A stretch of 64,000 nucleotides of DNA, taken from the NCBI GenBank assembly GCA_000469685.2, contig LS997562.1, forward strand, positions 39,062,845-39,126,844. Reading direction: 5' to 3'. How positions within the stretch are numbered: position 1 is the first letter of the stretch; each line of letters opens with the position of its first letter. Source of the DNA: Haemonchus contortus (taxonomy: Eukaryota > Nematoda > Chromadorea > Rhabditida > Trichostrongylidae). Below are positions 35,831 through 48,200 of this stretch, one piece after another. The position numbers and the translations under genes are program-made. Below the pieces are notes generated by a model. The model saw only the letters and a list, made by a program, of their open reading frames with translations, had not been told where the DNA came from and did not search any database.

Positions 35831-38800
35831 GTTGTTCCATTATCAAAGGAACAACTGCAAAGTAGGTTGTTTCCTACGGAGCACGATTAAGTCATTTCCA
35901 TCACAGTTTTAGAACTCGTTCCTACTAAAATTGATTTGATACAGTGGCCCAAACGGCCGGAAGAGGCCCAAGTTCTTTCCAAAAGGAGTTTTTCACTTGA
36001 TATGTTTGCACTAAAAGAGAAGCAGTAATTGAATTTGTGTTAGGGAGGCAGGCGTCACCGTTACCATTTCTAGGGTCGCGGATTGGTAGCTGTGAGTCAA
36101 CCAGTAGATGGATTGGGAGCATTGGAATCACAACCATTTGGGAGGTTGATATCACTGATTTGTACATTGGCTGGCTTCTTTCATTTTATAGCCCACATAC
36201 GCTATCGGACTGCTCGATCCAAGCGAGAGTAACGAACGTTGGCTCGAACACTTGGCCATGAGTGCGTTAGAAAGTTCACCGCTCGGCACTACAAGGCACA
36301 GTACGGACAGGCAAAAATACTTCTCAAGGAGTATAAGACAAGAAACCAGAAAATTTTGGAATCGCATAAACTGGGTGTTGAATCTTTTCAATTCAGTGGG
36401 ATTGGAATTTTGAAAGTTGCAGAGCGAAAGACCATCTCAGTTTTTCCCCTATTTTACTCTTTAGCTGATTACCTCTTAGTCTTGCAGATCGAACATTTCA
36501 AGCCAGCCAAAGATCCACTGTCCTCATGTAACCATGGATTAACAATGGAATGGATTAACAACTGGGGAACTGACTCGGAAAGAAGTATATCTCGGATAGA
36601 ATGACTAGGTACTCATTTTTTCCGTGAAAATGCCATCAACTGCTCGAGAATATTCGGTAGGAATGTATCATTTTTGAATACGAATTAATGAGCTGTTGTC
36701 GGTCCTACTGGAATGCGCCATGTATCTGACTTCCGTTCAGTATTCATAAGGAGAGTACTGTAGATCGCAGACTGGCTAGTTACTGAAGGGTCTTGACCAG
36801 CTTCGTTATGCCCTACTGCTGGTGCACTGGCGGTTATGAAAAGAGCAGCACTTCCTATGTCTTAGACGGGTATTGGTCTTATAGACCATCTAGCCCGGAA
36901 ATCACTAAGCGATCTTCGCTTGTTTCACCTATCCAAGCAGCACATCTTTTATCATTGAGAAGCTGCTCTTATTTACATTTTACTTGGTTTTACTTATATT
37001 TGTCGAATATAGTGTCTTCTTTACTACCCACCCCCCCCCCCCCCCCCGCCCTCTTCCCCCTCCTCCACCTACTATATCGTAATATGGGGTGAGGCAGGAG
37101 CTAAATCCTCTCTGTGCTAGACTACGAGAAACAGGGGACACTGCTTTTGTACTCTGAAATCCACCTGTTCTTAGGATTCAACTTCTCTTTCGCTTTTTAC
37201 CTGAATTTTTCGGCAGTAGGTCAGATGAGTCAGGCTATGGCTGGCGCCGTGCTTATTCACCGTCTACAGGCGTCGTAGAAATTAATGCCTCCGTTTTAGT
37301 GTTCATTTGTTGTTTTCGGTGTCATCAACTTAAATAGAACGGAATCAACCAGTTTCTTGCAGTGAACTTCCGTGAATAGTGGCCGTAAAGGCTTTCTAAT
37401 AGAGCTCGTTTGTCGAGTGTAAGTGACAACATCGGTGTTCCATGATGCAATCGATCACTGCTCTTAGTCCTAGCTGCTACTGAGGTAGGACTAAAAAGGC
37501 TTGCTAAAATTGGTCTTGCACGTATGAAAATCATGGAATTTTTCTCAGAAGTCAGTTCCCAATGAAAAAGGATCGGTACAATACGATTCCTATACAATGA
37601 GTGCCCAATGCTCAGAAGGAGGTAGGAAAAGGTGTGTACCCCCATCAGAAAGCTAACTTGCTCATCAAATAAATTTCCCATTGCTTTTTCTCTTCTCCTG
37701 AAGACAATTCCTCCTCCTGTAATCCTCAAGTTTATGGGCTGCTTTTGTTCGAAGGTAACGGGCCTTAAAATTCGACTTTGTATGTACTAAAGGCACAGAC
37801 TTTCCCTTCTGCAATCCCTGGAATGTACGGTGTCACCGGGAGATTTCAATTTCATCTTTTAATGAAATGGTGGAAGTGAAATCAAAGTCAGTGGAGGCTC
37901 CTATCAAAGAGGACAGTTGAGGAGTTTCAAAAGAGGGCTATCATGGGAGAATTCCCACAAGTCGGAAAATCCGTTATGGTGAAAACGATTGGATCTGGAA
38001 TCCATGACTCTTGGTGACACAGGAAGGCATTGCAGGTAGCGAGGGCAGGGAGCGTAGAGGGTAGCGGGTTTTGTCTAGCACATACATCTACTGTAGATTG
38101 AATTCCATTAGACTGGTTGAACCTTCGATTCTATCACAATAGATGAGCCAGTACTCGAGCTAGCTCCAATGGTAATTACTGTACACAAGTGTTATCCCAC
38201 AAGCAAACGCTTTTACGCCTACCACTCTGTCCTCTTACAGTATACGAATGCATGGCGAGTTCTGGTGAAGTATCTGTCTAAACGCATAGCTTATTTTCCA
38301 TACTTCAGAGGTAATCCAAAACAATCAGGTTTTGTGAATCGAGACAGCATGAAAGTTTGAACTCAGAGAATACCTGAATAAGCACAAATCCCGTCTTGTA
38401 TTTCATGCTGAATCCACCAGTAAATTAGATTTATAGAAGTGGCCTTGTTTCACCTTTCGTGTTTATGATGGTCTTCCACAGCAGTTATTTTGACGCTACC
38501 ACTCTGCACAAGATAGGGATAACTGCAGGAAGCGGTATCACTCAATTGTTACCCTTCAGAGTATTCTGTTTAGTCCTGACAAGTGTCATACCGTGCAGTA
38601 ATCATTTTATAAAAAATTGGCCAAATGTTTATAATAAGTAATGAGAGATGGTATGTATTATATTTTGATGTGAAGTCCCATCCTCAACGCTAAGTGTCGT
38701 AGTCCTTTACCTTGGGTGCAGTGAGAGGTAGCAACCAGTTCGATGAATGTGGAAAAACCGATGGGCCTCATTCCTTCCCTCATTGTTGTCCATAGTCGTT

Positions 38801-39162
38801 GTCATTGCCTGGTGGTGGATCCAGTACCTGCTGAAATCTGCTAACAGAAGGAGGATGCTCAGTTTTGGTTTTGTTCCGTAGAAGACGTTGGAGCACCCTC
38901 ACACACTTTCAGCCAAGTTTCTTCCTATTGGTTATTGCCTATTTTTCGCCTTCCTCGTCCATCGGACTACCAGTAGTACCATTTTTCAGGTCTTTCAAGT
39001 TTTTCAAACCTGAATCTTTACTTTTGTCATGACTTCAGACTAGAACTTGATAAGTATTTATTCGAGATGTGATTCGATTCGAGATGATGAAACCTCTACA
39101 TCACGATTGACGTTCAGTTGGAACACATAGAATAAGTTATTAACTTCATGAGATATGCTATA

Positions 39163-39168
39163 TTTATT
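39163..39168 (-). terminator. Candidate polyadenylation signal of the zinc-finger gene
   Basis: AATAAA on the minus strand (TTTATT on plus), about 90 nt beyond the stop codon at 39259-39261. Spacing and strand fit. Confidence 0.55.
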
Positions 39169-39258
39169 ACGTATTCAATACACTATGAAGAAAAGCATAT
39201 TGAAAATGTTCTTGGAAAAGTCCCGCGTTGCTCCAAGGTGCTAATGATGCTGATATGA

Positions 39259-42200
39259 TTATGATAACAGGCTATGGGCACCGAGTTCCAAATTGCCTTT
39301 GTGAATTTGCATATGCATTTCGAGTACGTCGCGACTGAAAAAAGAAATTATTGATCAAGAATATCGATCACTGTAGAACCTTGATGCTTACATCATACGC
39401 TTTTTTTCCATTTCTATGATTAGATTTCCTTCACAAATAGTATGGCCTTTCCAAAATAACTGAAGATGGAGAGGACTCTTTCTTAAGATTTAATTTTAAA
39501 AACTGGATAATTTCATATCTTGGTCTTGATTAAGTCTGTCTATAAGATACGCCTCGCATTCGACTATTATTCGAAATCGTAGCGGCCACCTGAAGGCGTA
39601 CGTTGCTTGTACGAATTGCGGTTTCCAGCCGATGTACAAGTAGGTGCTTTTATCCTCCCAGACGAGTATGATACCAATGAGGTTAATCCGGAGGGATGGA
39701 AGGCTTGGTTGTCTCTATCTGATTGGTATCCCTCTACCGTGATAGTACGACACTTGGTACTGCAACACTTCTGCTTAGGTTTAAGTATGGTACCTTTATT
39801 CATTTCTGAGATACTATCCGATATCTGAGATGAGATTCTATCTATCCTGCTTGCTTTACAACAAGTTACCTACTTTGTAACTTTACCCATGTTTTCGATG
39901 TTTTCACACATGCCCTGCTTCAACACCCGCTTCTCAACTACTCTTTCCCTGGTTCGAGCTATTGAACATTCCACAAGTGGCCAGTGTACCAAAGAACTTT
40001 GTCGAGCCAATGCCATCGACGAGACGAGACATACGCTGCCGATCGCAAGCTGTTTTTAGTTTTCCGGGTCATTGTTGGAGCTCTGTTATGCACACAGACT
40101 CTTCTCTTCAGGACTCACTTGCAACCTGATTCATGTCAACAAACCTTGCAAATCCATCGCCACATATTTGGCAGATGCAATTCGTTGTGTTAGCATGCTT
40201 TCTGATATGATTTTCGAATCGGCTGGCAGTATTGAACGACAATCCACAAAGAGGACAACGACGTAGAGAGTCGCTATGAGTTCGACAGTGGGACAGTAGC
40301 GCTGATGACGATGAGAAGACCTTAATTGTGTTTTTTATTCATTTCGTCTCATACTGTGCACAGGGGAGATAGGAGCGTAGGAACCCGCGGGACTTTTTAT
40401 CCAGAAGAACCTAATCACAGAGAGGAGGACTTTCTCTTTGTTTGTCTTTCCCTTTCCTCTTTCTCTTTCTGGTTTCTATCCCCAAATAAAGCTCTTGTTA
40501 TCAGGAACTGGGAGTAGAAACAGGTTTTGCTTGATTCAAAACTGTTCGGTTCTTCAGGTAATTAAGTCTTTAGGTTGAAATCAAACTTTGGATTACGGTA
40601 CCGGCTTATTGGTGCATCGGAAATAGAGACTCACCAAGGAACACTGCTGGCAAGCAAATGATTCACTGGGTGACGATGGAGCAGAATTCGATCTGAAATT
40701 CGACTTTTTGAGGAAAAGTTTATATCAATTCCATTGTTCGCAAATTTCATCCGGATATTTTTATTGCAGACACCTCAGCTTGTAAATTGGTCAGGTCACA
40801 ATCCTACCCAATCGTTTTACCCTCGTTACGGGTTGGTAGGGGAGTGGTCTCTAAAAGAAGATGCACGGAAACTATTATATGGGTTTGTAGCCGCATCTAA
40901 TGCAGCAGGATTTCCTTCCCTGAATTTCTTACTCGGCTCAAAGTCCGAGGTCATATGTGGAATTAGATGCAGTGGAGCTAGGCAAGATGGACCGCCCACA
41001 GATGGAGCTTCCAGTTGGGTTAGCTATCTGAGTGAAAACTCCATAACCTATTGAACATTCCCTTCGAAACTCAACCAAAATTGGCTGCGGATGTTTTCGA
41101 TGGCGACAATTTCCCCAAAAGGTTTGTACTCACCCGGTTTTTGGCTCGGCTACATGTTTTAGAAGGTGGTTTTCGAGTTGAACAGCAAAACGAAAACTCT
41201 CGTCACACATATCACAACAATGTAGAGGTTGCTCCTAGAAAATTGAAGTTTATAGTCAAAATCCTTAACTGGTAGATCTCTCCGGAATGTAAAAGAGGTG
41301 ACAAGAAAGAAAAAAGTTACGCTTGGCGCATCGTTCTGGAATGAACCAAGCATTCCTCTTCTACTCAAGAAATCCAACAAATTGTTTACATGTGTCCATT
41401 CGATGAGTTGCAGAAATAAGTAAGTCACTGGATTTCAACCAGGTCAGCTGGAGATTGAAAAGTTGCTCAAAGGAAGGATAGAGAATCGGTTGTTCTGGGC
41501 TATTTGTGATTTTAGGGTACAAAGAACCCTCTGTGACGCCTTTATCGTTTCCTTTTGATTTCTGCTTTCGGTGTGACTGATACTGCTCTTGAATGCTCGG
41601 AAGATTAAAGGCTCTGTTCTAGATAAAGTTGGTTACGAGTCTTTTACTTCTAAGAATCAAAGGCTCTCTAAAACTCATATTGGTCAGTACCGGTTCGAAA
41701 AGCGGGTCGGTAGGGCACAATAAGAGCCCAAGACTGCTCAGGATACCATTGCCACTCAAAATTTCCAAGGAAGGACGAGTTTATTGACCTAGTGGGGCCT
41801 GATATCATTCGGGGTGGAGCACGTTTGATGTAATTGCACTGAGCTGATACACACTAACAGCTAACACAAGTCGCTCAATACAGAATGGAATCTCGTCCAA
41901 ACACCCCACTCTAGGGTTAACTATGAGATTCTCCCGAAATATCCTTCAAACTGGGCTGAAACTGTTATCCTTTCTCTTTTTTCTTTTGCACAATGATCAA
42001 TTTCATGTTGAAGCCACGCCCACCTCGTTATGCTCTTCCGCCACATGGGTAAGTAGGTGTTGCGCCAATGCAAACGGTCGTAAACAATGTGGGCAACAAC
42101 GGCGATTATCGTGTTCCATGAGATGTACGTTCAATTGGAGATAGTTTACTAGTACCTAAAATCCGTTACTATTATTTGTGACGTCATCTAATATCCTGCA

Positions 42201-45200
42201 CAATAACTCATGCTCCGCCCATCAGTCGGCCGAGTTGGTGATATGGATTTTCAAACTATACCTTTCCGCAAATTCCGCACGTTTGTTCACCGTCCTCGAT
42301 GTCAGATCGCCTTTGCATATGAAATTGGCAGTGAAGTATGAGTTGTGTTTCGCTACGTATTGATTGCCTTAAAGGTCACGTAGAGACATTAAAGGACTTC
42401 CTTCTTCCTCTAGAGTACGGTCATACCTACAAACTGCACAGTGCATGTAGAGATCAGTGGTATGCATTCTAGTATGCTTCTCAAAATCTTCGGGTGTTTT
42501 CAAAGGGGCTTGACAAGCTGCACACGCATCCGCTCGAGGCACCTGAAATGAATTCTCTTAAACTAGGTCGAACTCCCTAATAGCATGCCAATCCATAGAT
42601 GTATTGGCGGTGTATGTCACGGCAATGCAGTCATGGGATTTACTTACCCGAAATAGGCATTCACCTTTGAGGACGTTATAGGCAAGATGAGTGGTGCCTT
42701 CAGTAAGTAGCTGGGAACAGAGTGAACAAGCCTTGTATGCGATATCCAAGGGTTCACTCAGTTGCTTAGTACTAGGTCAGGGATTTTGATTTGATTTGAT
42801 TTTATTACATGAGCGCTATACCGAAAAACAAAAGGTAGTAAAGCACTCGGAACAGAATTCGGTACTGTAAACAGAAAGGGATCCTGGCTGACGAGTATAA
42901 GTGAAATACCAAATAGGGAAAGTCATGGGTAGATGGAGGTTCGCATGAGAAGATTCGATAACCCTTGACATTCATAGTTGTAGGTCTTGTAAAATCGTGT
43001 ACCAATCATTTTTGCATTCGCTCACTTCCTTATGGCAGTCGGAATTACATAGCAGTAATTGCGTATTAATTGTAAGTCTGATTTCTGGATTATATGATGC
43101 TTCTCCATCATGAAAAGTGATGTTTGAGCGTAGTCGATTGCAGTGATCAATTAACCATATGGCCAGCTAATTATCCTGGCTACTCCTAGGGAATTCTAAC
43201 ACTCTCCTCTCACTCCGAGCCGGCAATCACACGTTTTATTCACAAGCACGCTAGATTTGGCCAGTCAGTGCATAGAAATAAATCGGGGCATAGAAGATGA
43301 CTCCGTATGATTTCTATACCTAATCGCGCTAAGCGGAGGTGGAGTATTGGAACATGGCACACAGTTGCACGCACGGTCTTGGTATCAAATCCCGGCTTGA
43401 TACCCGGTCAGACCAACCAAGCCTTCCGTTTCTTCATAGACGGCTAATCGATGCCAATCTTGTCTAAGAGGATAAAAGTACTGACTTGAACTTGGACAGG
43501 CGACGTGCATTCAATCGCCACTACGATTCAGAATGGAAGTGCGGGAGCTCATTCCAAAACGGGGCTGATCATCACCGGCAGGCTTGATTCCTTTTACTTT
43601 ATTTCCGCTAGTGGGCACGGTTTTAGGAGTCCCCCTAAGTGTCATTTCAGACCGCACATCTATGCATCAAATTTCTCGAGTCCAGAAGGAATGGACTGGG
43701 AAAGGGTCAAGCCAGTGAATGTGTTGAACTACTGATGTTCTGAAACTACCAACCTTACAGTGGCTGAAAAGTCTGTGTTCGTCCAATGCGTCTTCGCCAT
43801 AGCACTTCTCGTCACATACCGAACAATGGAGAATACGAATCTGAATCATTCAGTCGAATAATTGGATCACGCCAATATTTCCCGGTTGAAACTGTCAGGA
43901 GAGGGTGTCACGCGCATTCCAAGGAACACTATTTTTAGCCGTCAAGAAATACGTTGGTTCATTGGTTCAAGCCCTCCTCATGGTCTTACAGTTTCTGAAA
44001 CCTACCATAGAAAACGTGATCGTGTATTACTCTCCTAAAGGTTTCCTCAGCCGTTCTTGCCTATCATTAAAATTCCTTATGAAACAAGATATTCATAACA
44101 TGAATTTCTTGTCAATACTTCTATCATACTTTATCATGTAACCAGTTGGGCTACGCATGCTAACGCGTGCACCACATACTCGCTATCGCCTACCTACGAT
44201 TTGTTAGAGTACCAACAATAGTGTCGGTTGACTTCCCATTTCATAACTGATTCCTCACCGCGCTCACGTGATATTTACATCTACATCGTGCCTACGTGAC
44301 TTTCGGAAGGACAAACAGACACAGACAAACGGACGTTCGCGGTTTATATATAGTAGGATACTCATTGAGATCTCTGGTTAACGATATCTTAATAGTAATA
44401 ATCGGAGCGAATCGAAGTTTTGATATAGTGATAAATGTTGATGTTACTACAGTCAGCTCACCTCTTTTGGGAAGCATTGCCCCAAGATAAGGCCATTTCT
44501 TACTGGCGTTAAGCGGGTTTCTGATTTGTCGGCTGACTCATCCCTAAACCGGTTAACTCGTCCGAATCTTAACGGTTGATGAGGTAGTAGTCACTCACTT
44601 GTCGTGGACGAGTTGTACATGCATCGCTAGAAGTTCACGAGAATCGAAACCGATTCGACATGAGCCACATTCCATTGACAGTAGTTCGTTTGAGTGGCTC
44701 AGTGTGTGCTCCTGTACATTATTCATTAGGAAGCGCAAAAACCAACTAATTAACTAATTGTGGAAAACCAGCAGATTGATTTTTCAAAGGACCTCAGTAG
44801 TTCTGGTTTTTTATATGTTTATTTCTTCAATTATTCACGGATTTATTAAATTTGTGATCATCTTTGTCCACTCGCCGCGTCCCCTTGGTAGCATTATCAG
44901 CATTATTAGCAGCATAATTGAACCAAAGGGAGCGATTATTTATTCGAAACCAGTTGTTAAGTCCTATTATATATAGTTCGCTAAGTGTGTCTGCTGGTTT
45001 GTCGGTGTATTTGTATGTGTGTGTGTGTGTCGGTGTGTGTGTGTCCGGAAATACATAACTCCTGTTCCCGTGGACCTAGAGCGTTCAAACTTGGTAGGAG
45101 TAAGTAATGAGAACACTCATGGCAGGTGGCAGGACCGGATTCCATGCACAGGGGGCGGGGCGTGCGTGATAGAAATTTTGGGCCGCATATTCCTCTTAAT

Positions 45201-48200
45201 TTCTGTTCCTGTTTATGTGACCTAAAGCGTTGAAATTTGGTAGGATTACACGTACTTTTCGTACTAACAGTGGAACCTCAGCATTTTAGTAAGTGATGTA
45301 GGATATGACGGGATCGTAGGTACTCGGTGACAAGAACTGGTCATAACATAAGAGAAGAAAGGACCTAAGGTCACCTACCAATCAAAATCCTAACGTCTTC
45401 GGTATCTACGATGTAACTTTGACCGTTCAGTATGTTTCATTCGATAAGGCGGGATGGTAGAGCAGGGTGACAAAAGTGAGTGGTAAGTGCAGTGATAGGC
45501 ACCCATTAGGGCAATACGATATGCAGTTTAAAACGTTGTCTCTTGCTACTAGATTACGACCGCTACTCAGCAACGTTTGCGACTTAATGAAGAAAATGAA
45601 GAATGATCTTTGGTCGATATCATTTGTGACAAAACTTAACCGACCACCAATAATCTGGATTTCTCAACTAATGATATCTCCGTAAAGAATAGGGTCCATT
45701 GCTAAAGAGCATTCATAACGGTGCTATCATCACTCAGAACATCTCCACAGCATCATCTTTGATTGCCTAACAGTTGGATTTTTGATGGGTATTTATTTCT
45801 ATGAAAAAGAGCAAAAGTCCGAGACTTCCAATCCGAGGCGTGAGCACCGTTTCTAACTGAATACCATTTGCACTGCCCTGTTAGTCCTGTGTCAAATTTC
45901 GTGTACAGAGAACTGTCATTTGTTTCAAAAAATTAGTGGAGAGTTAGACTTACTATACCTTTATCAAAGAATTAGGGAAGCTTTCGATTTCTGTAGTGTC
46001 AAAAAAGGATTTCGAGCTCTGTTTCAGTTTCATACCCTCAATCAGATAAATCGCGGGAAAAAAACTTCAAAACTATAAACTTTGAAAAAGGGAGAAAATT
46101 CTTCAGTTTCTCGGAAAAGGGTGTTTGACACAAGAAGGAGGAGAGCCTGGCGATCGCCGGGCGGTACGACTGGTATTATCGTAATCAATCAATTAATTGA
46201 TCTGCATAAACAGTGATGCGGTTATGAAGTCAAAAGCAATGCTCGACGTAGAAGTTACTATAGTGATTGGCTCAAAGAACTTTACTCCGTGTGAGAGTAA
46301 AAAGCAATCATTCTATTGCTATTAACGATTGTATATGCTCACCATCTCTAGGGTCCGGTATCCCCTCTCCGAAAACGGCGTCGCTATGCCGCACCCGATC
46401 GCGCTCAGTCGCGCGCCTTGAGGGGAAAGGTTTGAATTTCCAGTAGAAGGGTAGAGTCGCCGCCCCCCTGACCTTTGCCGCTCGCCGTGAAAATTTGGGG
46501 AGAACCCCCATCTTTATGAACAAAGACTTTTAAAAAAAGGCCTAATGACTCTTTTTATGTCAAGGGAAAGCAGACTGCAGAATAGGAGGATGTTATTGAT
46601 GGATGTTTTTCTTTAAGGACATATCATTAGTAGAGGCTTCAAGCTTATTAGAGGTTGGAAAAGTTTTCTATCGAATAATATAAAAGCGAAGAGTAACGGT
46701 TAACACTCATTGAGCCACAAACCTTGCTGGGTAGCGCTCACAATATGATACCAATCAATGAACTAAACTCTCATAGCTTCACAATGAAGAAGCTTTAATC
46801 GGTCCCTATCACTGCACTTACCACTAACTTTTTTGTTACCCTACTTTACCATCCCGTCTTATCGAATGTAACATACTAAAGAACCAAAACCACATACCAT
46901 AGGGGGGCGCCACCGCTCCGGTGCCGTTCACGGCGGGCACCACCTTTCCGGTAGCGTCCACTGTACCTCCGCTGTCGTCCACGGCGGCCAGCACCGCTTC
47001 GATGCCGTCCACGGCGGCCACCACCGCTTCGATGCCGTTCACGGCGGACACCACCATCTCCGGTGGCGTTCACGACAGGCACCACCTTTCCGGTGTCGTC
47101 CACTGTACCTCCGCTGTCGTCCACGGCGGCCAGCACCGCTTCGATGCCGTCTACGGCGGGCACCACCGCCTCTAGTGGCGTCCACGGCGGCCACCACCGT
47201 TTCGATGCCGTTCACGGGGGGCACCACCACTCCGATGCCGTTCAAGGCGGGCACCACCTCTCCGGTGCCGTTCACGGCGGACACCACCATCTCCGGTGGC
47301 ATCCACTGCGGCCACCACCTCTCCGGTGCCGTTCACGGCGGATACCACCACTCTGATGCCGTTCAAGGCGGGCACCACCTCTCCGGTGCCGTTCACGGCG
47401 GACACCACCTTTAGGGTGTCGTCCACTGTACCTCCGCTGTCGTCCACGGCGGCCAGCACCGCTTCGATGCCGTCTACGGCGGGCACCACCGCCTCTAGTG
47501 GCGTCCACGGCGGCCACCACCGCTTCGATGCCGTTCACAGCGGGCACCACTGCTCCGATGCCGTTCACGGCAGGTACCACAGCCTCCGGTGGCGTCCACG
47601 GCGCAAGAGGCAGTGGTGCCTTATTTATTCATTCGAAACCAGTTGTTAAGTATTGATATAATGAGAAAATGCTATTTCTCTTGCCAAGTCTTCCAGAGCT
47701 ACAAATTCGAAGCGGGGTCTTTTGGTCGCTTTTCGCCGCGTTACTTACAAAAACCGTCCATGGTGATTTTCTAGGAATAGGATACCTGCTAACTCTTTAC
47801 TTCTACAATATATCTCGGTTAATCCTACTTTCAACACAAAAGCTTCTCTCCGAAAATTCTCGAAAAGTGGACCTAAGATCCACCCCACCGTTCGTGCCTT
47901 AAACGGCACTTACTTAGGCTCACATTTCGATCGAATCAAATAATAAAAGCTTACAGTAAATTCCTTTTGTGTATCGAACATTTGTCCACAAACAGTGCAG
48001 TTGTGTTGAAGTCGTAGATGGTTCTCCATAAAATGTTGGTTGAACGATATGGCATCTCCATAGGATGTGCCGCACTCAGCGCAGAAACGCATTGCTCGAC
48101 GTACTTCGAAATGGGACACGAGGTGGAGTAAGCGAGCCTGTACAGAGAGCATATATATTGATTGGATAGCGGATACAACGATTTTTCCGTACACTCATTT

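Larger units (their letters stand above)
32201..39162. other. Intergenic interval without a supported gene
   Basis: About 7 kb with scattered open stretches (minus 32803-33159, plus 33867-34196, plus 36239-36604, minus 37325-37729). None has recognisable domains or convincing splice sites. It contains SINE-type fragments (34880-35110, 35640-35830) and a 17-base C run (37031-37047). Transposon remnants are likely, but no family can be named. Confidence 0.5.
44712..47954 (-). other. Repeat-filled intron 4 of the zinc-finger gene
   Basis: It separates the two halves of finger CTVCGQMFDTQKEFT/EHTLSH. It contains a GT microsatellite (about 45015-45044), the direct repeats, the inverted arms and the minisatellite. 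No additional exon was seen. Confidence 0.7.

Noticed and set aside
37325..37729. A 134-codon minus-strand open frame
   Set aside because: No recognisable domain, no good splice sites, and ordinary composition; chance or transposon debris is as likely.
46836..47580. Long repetitive open frames on both strands, rich in A, V, D and G or S, T and H
   Set aside because: They are produced by the 30-bp minisatellite unit and lie inside an intron; no separate gene is needed.
46907..47600. A possible CRISPR-like array
   Set aside because: Units are contiguous tandem repeats without unique spacers, and the genome is eukaryotic.
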